Both the position numbers and the translations under genes were made by a program. The notes beneath the pieces were generated by a model that saw only the letters and a list, made by a program, of their open reading frames with translations, was not told the origin of the DNA and searched no databases. A stretch of 24,175 nt of DNA from Deltaproteobacteria bacterium CG07_land_8_20_14_0_80_60_11 (GTDB lineage: Bacteria; Desulfobacterota; Desulfobaccia; Desulfobaccales; 0-14-0-80-60-11), in assembly GCA_002779455.1 (NCBI GenBank), contig PEWM01000108.1:16518-40692 (forward strand), read 5' to 3'. This document shows positions 22,712 to 24,175 of this stretch, piece by piece; position 1 is the first letter of the stretch, and the number at the start of each line of letters is the position of its first letter.

Positions 22712-23359
22712 TCAGGGCTTAAATGACACCAACTGGTAGGTCCGGTTTTCAGATTTGGTTCCCTCTTTGGTTTTTTGCTTGATGGTGACGATGCTCTTGA
22801 CTACGCCGGCCTTCGGGGCATACCATTCATACCCCATTACGGACGTGCCGGCATCATTCTCGCCCACCTGCTTGATCTTGAGGCAATCCTGAAAGGTTCC
22901 GGCCGGAACCTTGACCTCATCTGACACGCTTTCAATCGTCAGGCTTACGCTCAAGGTGCTGTTTCCCACCTTGGTGACCATGTTCCAGCTATTGCCCTGG
23001 GCGATGGGAAACTTAAGATGACATTCTATCGGGGTTATAAGACTGGGCGGCGCATTTTCGCCCGGCTGCTCGGCGTAGCGGTAGATCCCGGAATCATCCT
23101 TTTTCATTAACTCGATAAAAGTCGTGCCGCCCAACTCCCATTTCCGCGGCGTCACTTTGGCGCCCTTTACTTCCCGGGGGGCCAGATTGGTAATGAGCAA
23201 TTTTTTCGTGGCGCCCTGGTCCGATATGACGTTGTACTCCCACCGCATACCTTCTTTGAGGGGGAAATAGGCCTCGCTCAGTTCGTCGCCCCGGCCCTGG
23301 CCGGGCGTGAACAGAGATACAACTAACAGCAACGCAGCAACGATACCGGTCGTTCTCAT
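22712..23359 (-). CDS. Exported protein of unknown function
   Basis: A 215-residue protein with a signal peptide (MRTTGIVAALLLVVSLFTPGQG). The mature part starts with YFPLKEGMRWEYNV and includes VPAGTFQDCLKI and YEWYAPKAGVVKS. I know this pattern from exported beta-rich proteins of unknown function in many bacteria, but I cannot name a family. The ATG at 23357-23359 is chosen because GAGGTGG precedes it and it gives a clean signal peptide. The open frame extends 48 bases upstream, but that would put charged residues before the signal and run into the argG heptamer array. It sits between argG and argH. Confidence 0.75.
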   Translation of the reverse strand: MRTTGIVAALLLVVSLFTPGQGRGDELSEAYFPLKEGMRWEYNVISDQGATKKLLITNLAPREVKGAKVTPRKWELGGTTFIELMKKDDSGIYRYAEQPGENAPPSLITPIECHLKFPIAQGNSWNMVTKVGNSTLSVSLTIESVSDEVKVPAGTFQDCLKIKQVGENDAGTSVMGYEWYAPKAGVVKSIVTIKQKTKEGTKSENRTYQLVSFKP

Positions 23360-23400
23360 AGCCACCTCATTTAATGAAGTTTCGGCCTTTGTCTGGGGCC

Positions 23401-23480
23401 AGTTCAAGGTTCAAAGTTCGAAGTTCAAGGTTGAAAACCAGAACCTGAAAACCTTGAACTTTGAACCTTGAACTTTGAAC
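23401..23480. repeat. 80-base heptamer array and fold-back repeat abutting argG stop
   Basis: Eleven 7-base units and a partial twelfth fill the 80 bases between argG and the exported-protein gene, ending exactly at the argG TGA (23481-23483). The first five are of the GTTCAA type; after a centre near 23433-23449 the units become the complement (AACTTTG, AACCTTG). The arms 23402-23432 and 23450-23480 pair at 28 of 31 positions, so the array also makes one long hairpin. Confidence 0.9.
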
Positions 23481-24175
23481 TCACTTCCCCGTAAGCGTAG
23501 CGCCGATCTTCAGGCGCAGGGCGTTTAAGCGGATGAAGCCGGTGGCGTCGGCCTGCTGGTAATCGCCGCCGGCCTCGAAGGTGGCCAAATCCGGCCGGTA
23601 CAGGGATTTCGGGGCCTTGCGCCCCACCACCGTGACGTTGCCTTTATAGAGTTTCAGCCGGGCGGCGCCGGTGACGGGCTGCTGGGCCGCGTCGATCAGT
23701 TTTTGCAGCACCAGGCGCTCCGGGGCGTACCAGTAGCCGTAATAGACGAGTTCAGCATACCGGGGCATGAGGGAATCTTGTAAGTGCATCACTTCCCGGT
23801 CCAGGGTCAGGGATTCCACGGCGCGGTGGGCGGCCCGGAGGATGGCGCCGCCCGGGGTTTCATACACCCCCCGGGATTTGAGGCCCACGTAGCGGTTTTC
23901 CACCAGGTCCACCCGGCCGATGCCGTGCTCGCCGCCCAGGTCGTTGAGCCGGGCCAGGAGGTTGGCGGGGCTGAAGCCGACGCCGTCCACCGCCACCGGG
24001 TCGCCCTGCTCGAAGTCGATTTCTACATATTGCGGCTTATCCGGGGCCGCCTCCGGCGAGGCGGTGAGCACGAACATATCCGCCGGCGGTTCGGCCCAGG
24101 GGTCTTCCAGGATGCCGACCTCGAAGCTGATATGCAACAGGTTCCGGTCGCTGGAATAGGGCTTCTCCCGGGTCA
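23481..24175 (-). CDS. argG: Argininosuccinate synthase (C-terminal part)
   Basis: Joins citrulline and aspartate with ATP, the step before argH. Only the last 231 or so residues are in the window; the frame is open to the edge, so the N-terminal ATP-binding part is missing. Visible are REKPYSSDRNLLHISFEVGILEDPW, a conserved block near the substrate site, then NDLGGEHGIGRVDLVENRYVGLKSRGVYETPGG, which contains the citrulline-binding region, and the family's C-terminal helix region ending GFIRLNALRLKIGA. The internal TTG/ATG starts are not real starts. The stop codon abuts a long heptamer array. Confidence 0.95.
   Translation of the reverse strand, partial: TREKPYSSDRNLLHISFEVGILEDPWAEPPADMFVLTASPEAAPDKPQYVEIDFEQGDPVAVDGVGFSPANLLARLNDLGGEHGIGRVDLVENRYVGLKSRGVYETPGGAILRAAHRAVESLTLDREVMHLQDSLMPRYAELVYYGYWYAPERLVLQKLIDAAQQPVTGAARLKLYKGNVTVVGRKAPKSLYRPDLATFEAGGDYQQADATGFIRLNALRLKIGATLTGK

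Noticed and set aside
23360..23407. Upstream start for the exported protein between argG and argH
   Set aside because: It would add 16 hydrophilic residues before a complete signal peptide and overlap the heptamer array; the downstream ATG has a good ribosome-binding site.
23401..23480. CRISPR array
   Set aside because: The repeats are only 7 bases with no spacers, and no cas genes are in the window.

Overview
The window is GC-rich, gene-dense bacterial chromosome. Gene content and order suggest a Gram-negative anaerobe of the Desulfobacterota (former Deltaproteobacteria, Desulfobacca- or Syntrophobacter-like). The clues are a leuS-lptE-holA-rpsT neighbourhood with an outer-membrane LPS-assembly lipoprotein, [NiFe]-hydrogenase maturation genes, and a lysine pathway built on LL-diaminopimelate aminotransferase (DapL). 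The assignment is inference from sequence reading; no database search was run.

Layout. 1-3510: an exported protein of unknown function, hypA and a hydrogenase maturation protease (convergent), a PHP-type phosphatase of the CpsB/YwqE family, then 556 bases without a convincing gene. 3511-8554 (+ strand): leuS, lptE, an AT-rich two-gene cassette (a frameshifted HEPN-domain gene plus a degenerate nucleotidyltransferase-like partner), then holA. 8717-24175 (all - strand, so read from right to left): argG (cut by the window edge), an exported protein, argH, a fibronectin-III lipoprotein, an AT-rich FkbM methyltransferase, lysA, dapF, dapA, dapB, an AT-rich TPR/membrane protein, a fumarylacetoacetate-hydrolase-family enzyme, dapL, a small unknown protein, folK, a membrane-anchored YHS-like protein, a transaldolase, pgsA and rpsT.

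How the genes work together. dapA, dapB, dapL, dapF and lysA make up the whole route from aspartate semialdehyde to lysine by the aminotransferase branch, with no dapD/dapE needed. argG and argH are the last two steps of arginine synthesis. The rest are housekeeping genes: leucyl-tRNA charging, LPS export, replication clamp loading, S20, phosphatidylglycerol-phosphate synthesis, folate and pentose phosphate metabolism. Three visibly AT-rich genes or gene pairs (6556-7450, 13550-14899, 19161-19970) interrupt this core and look acquired.

The most unusual signal is not a gene. At least nine short tandem arrays, all with a period of 7 bases but of differing sequence, lie between genes. Five abut or overlap a stop codon (protease, lptE, dapB, argH, argG) and a sixth lies 12 bases after hypA. 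Most share the form TCAGNNN. They resemble in kind the heptanucleotide STRR repeats described in cyanobacteria. A second layer of repeats consists of perfect extragenic palindromes, two of which are exact reverse complements of each other. Repeats also appear to have entered coding sequence in holA and at the start of the fibronectin-III lipoprotein gene.
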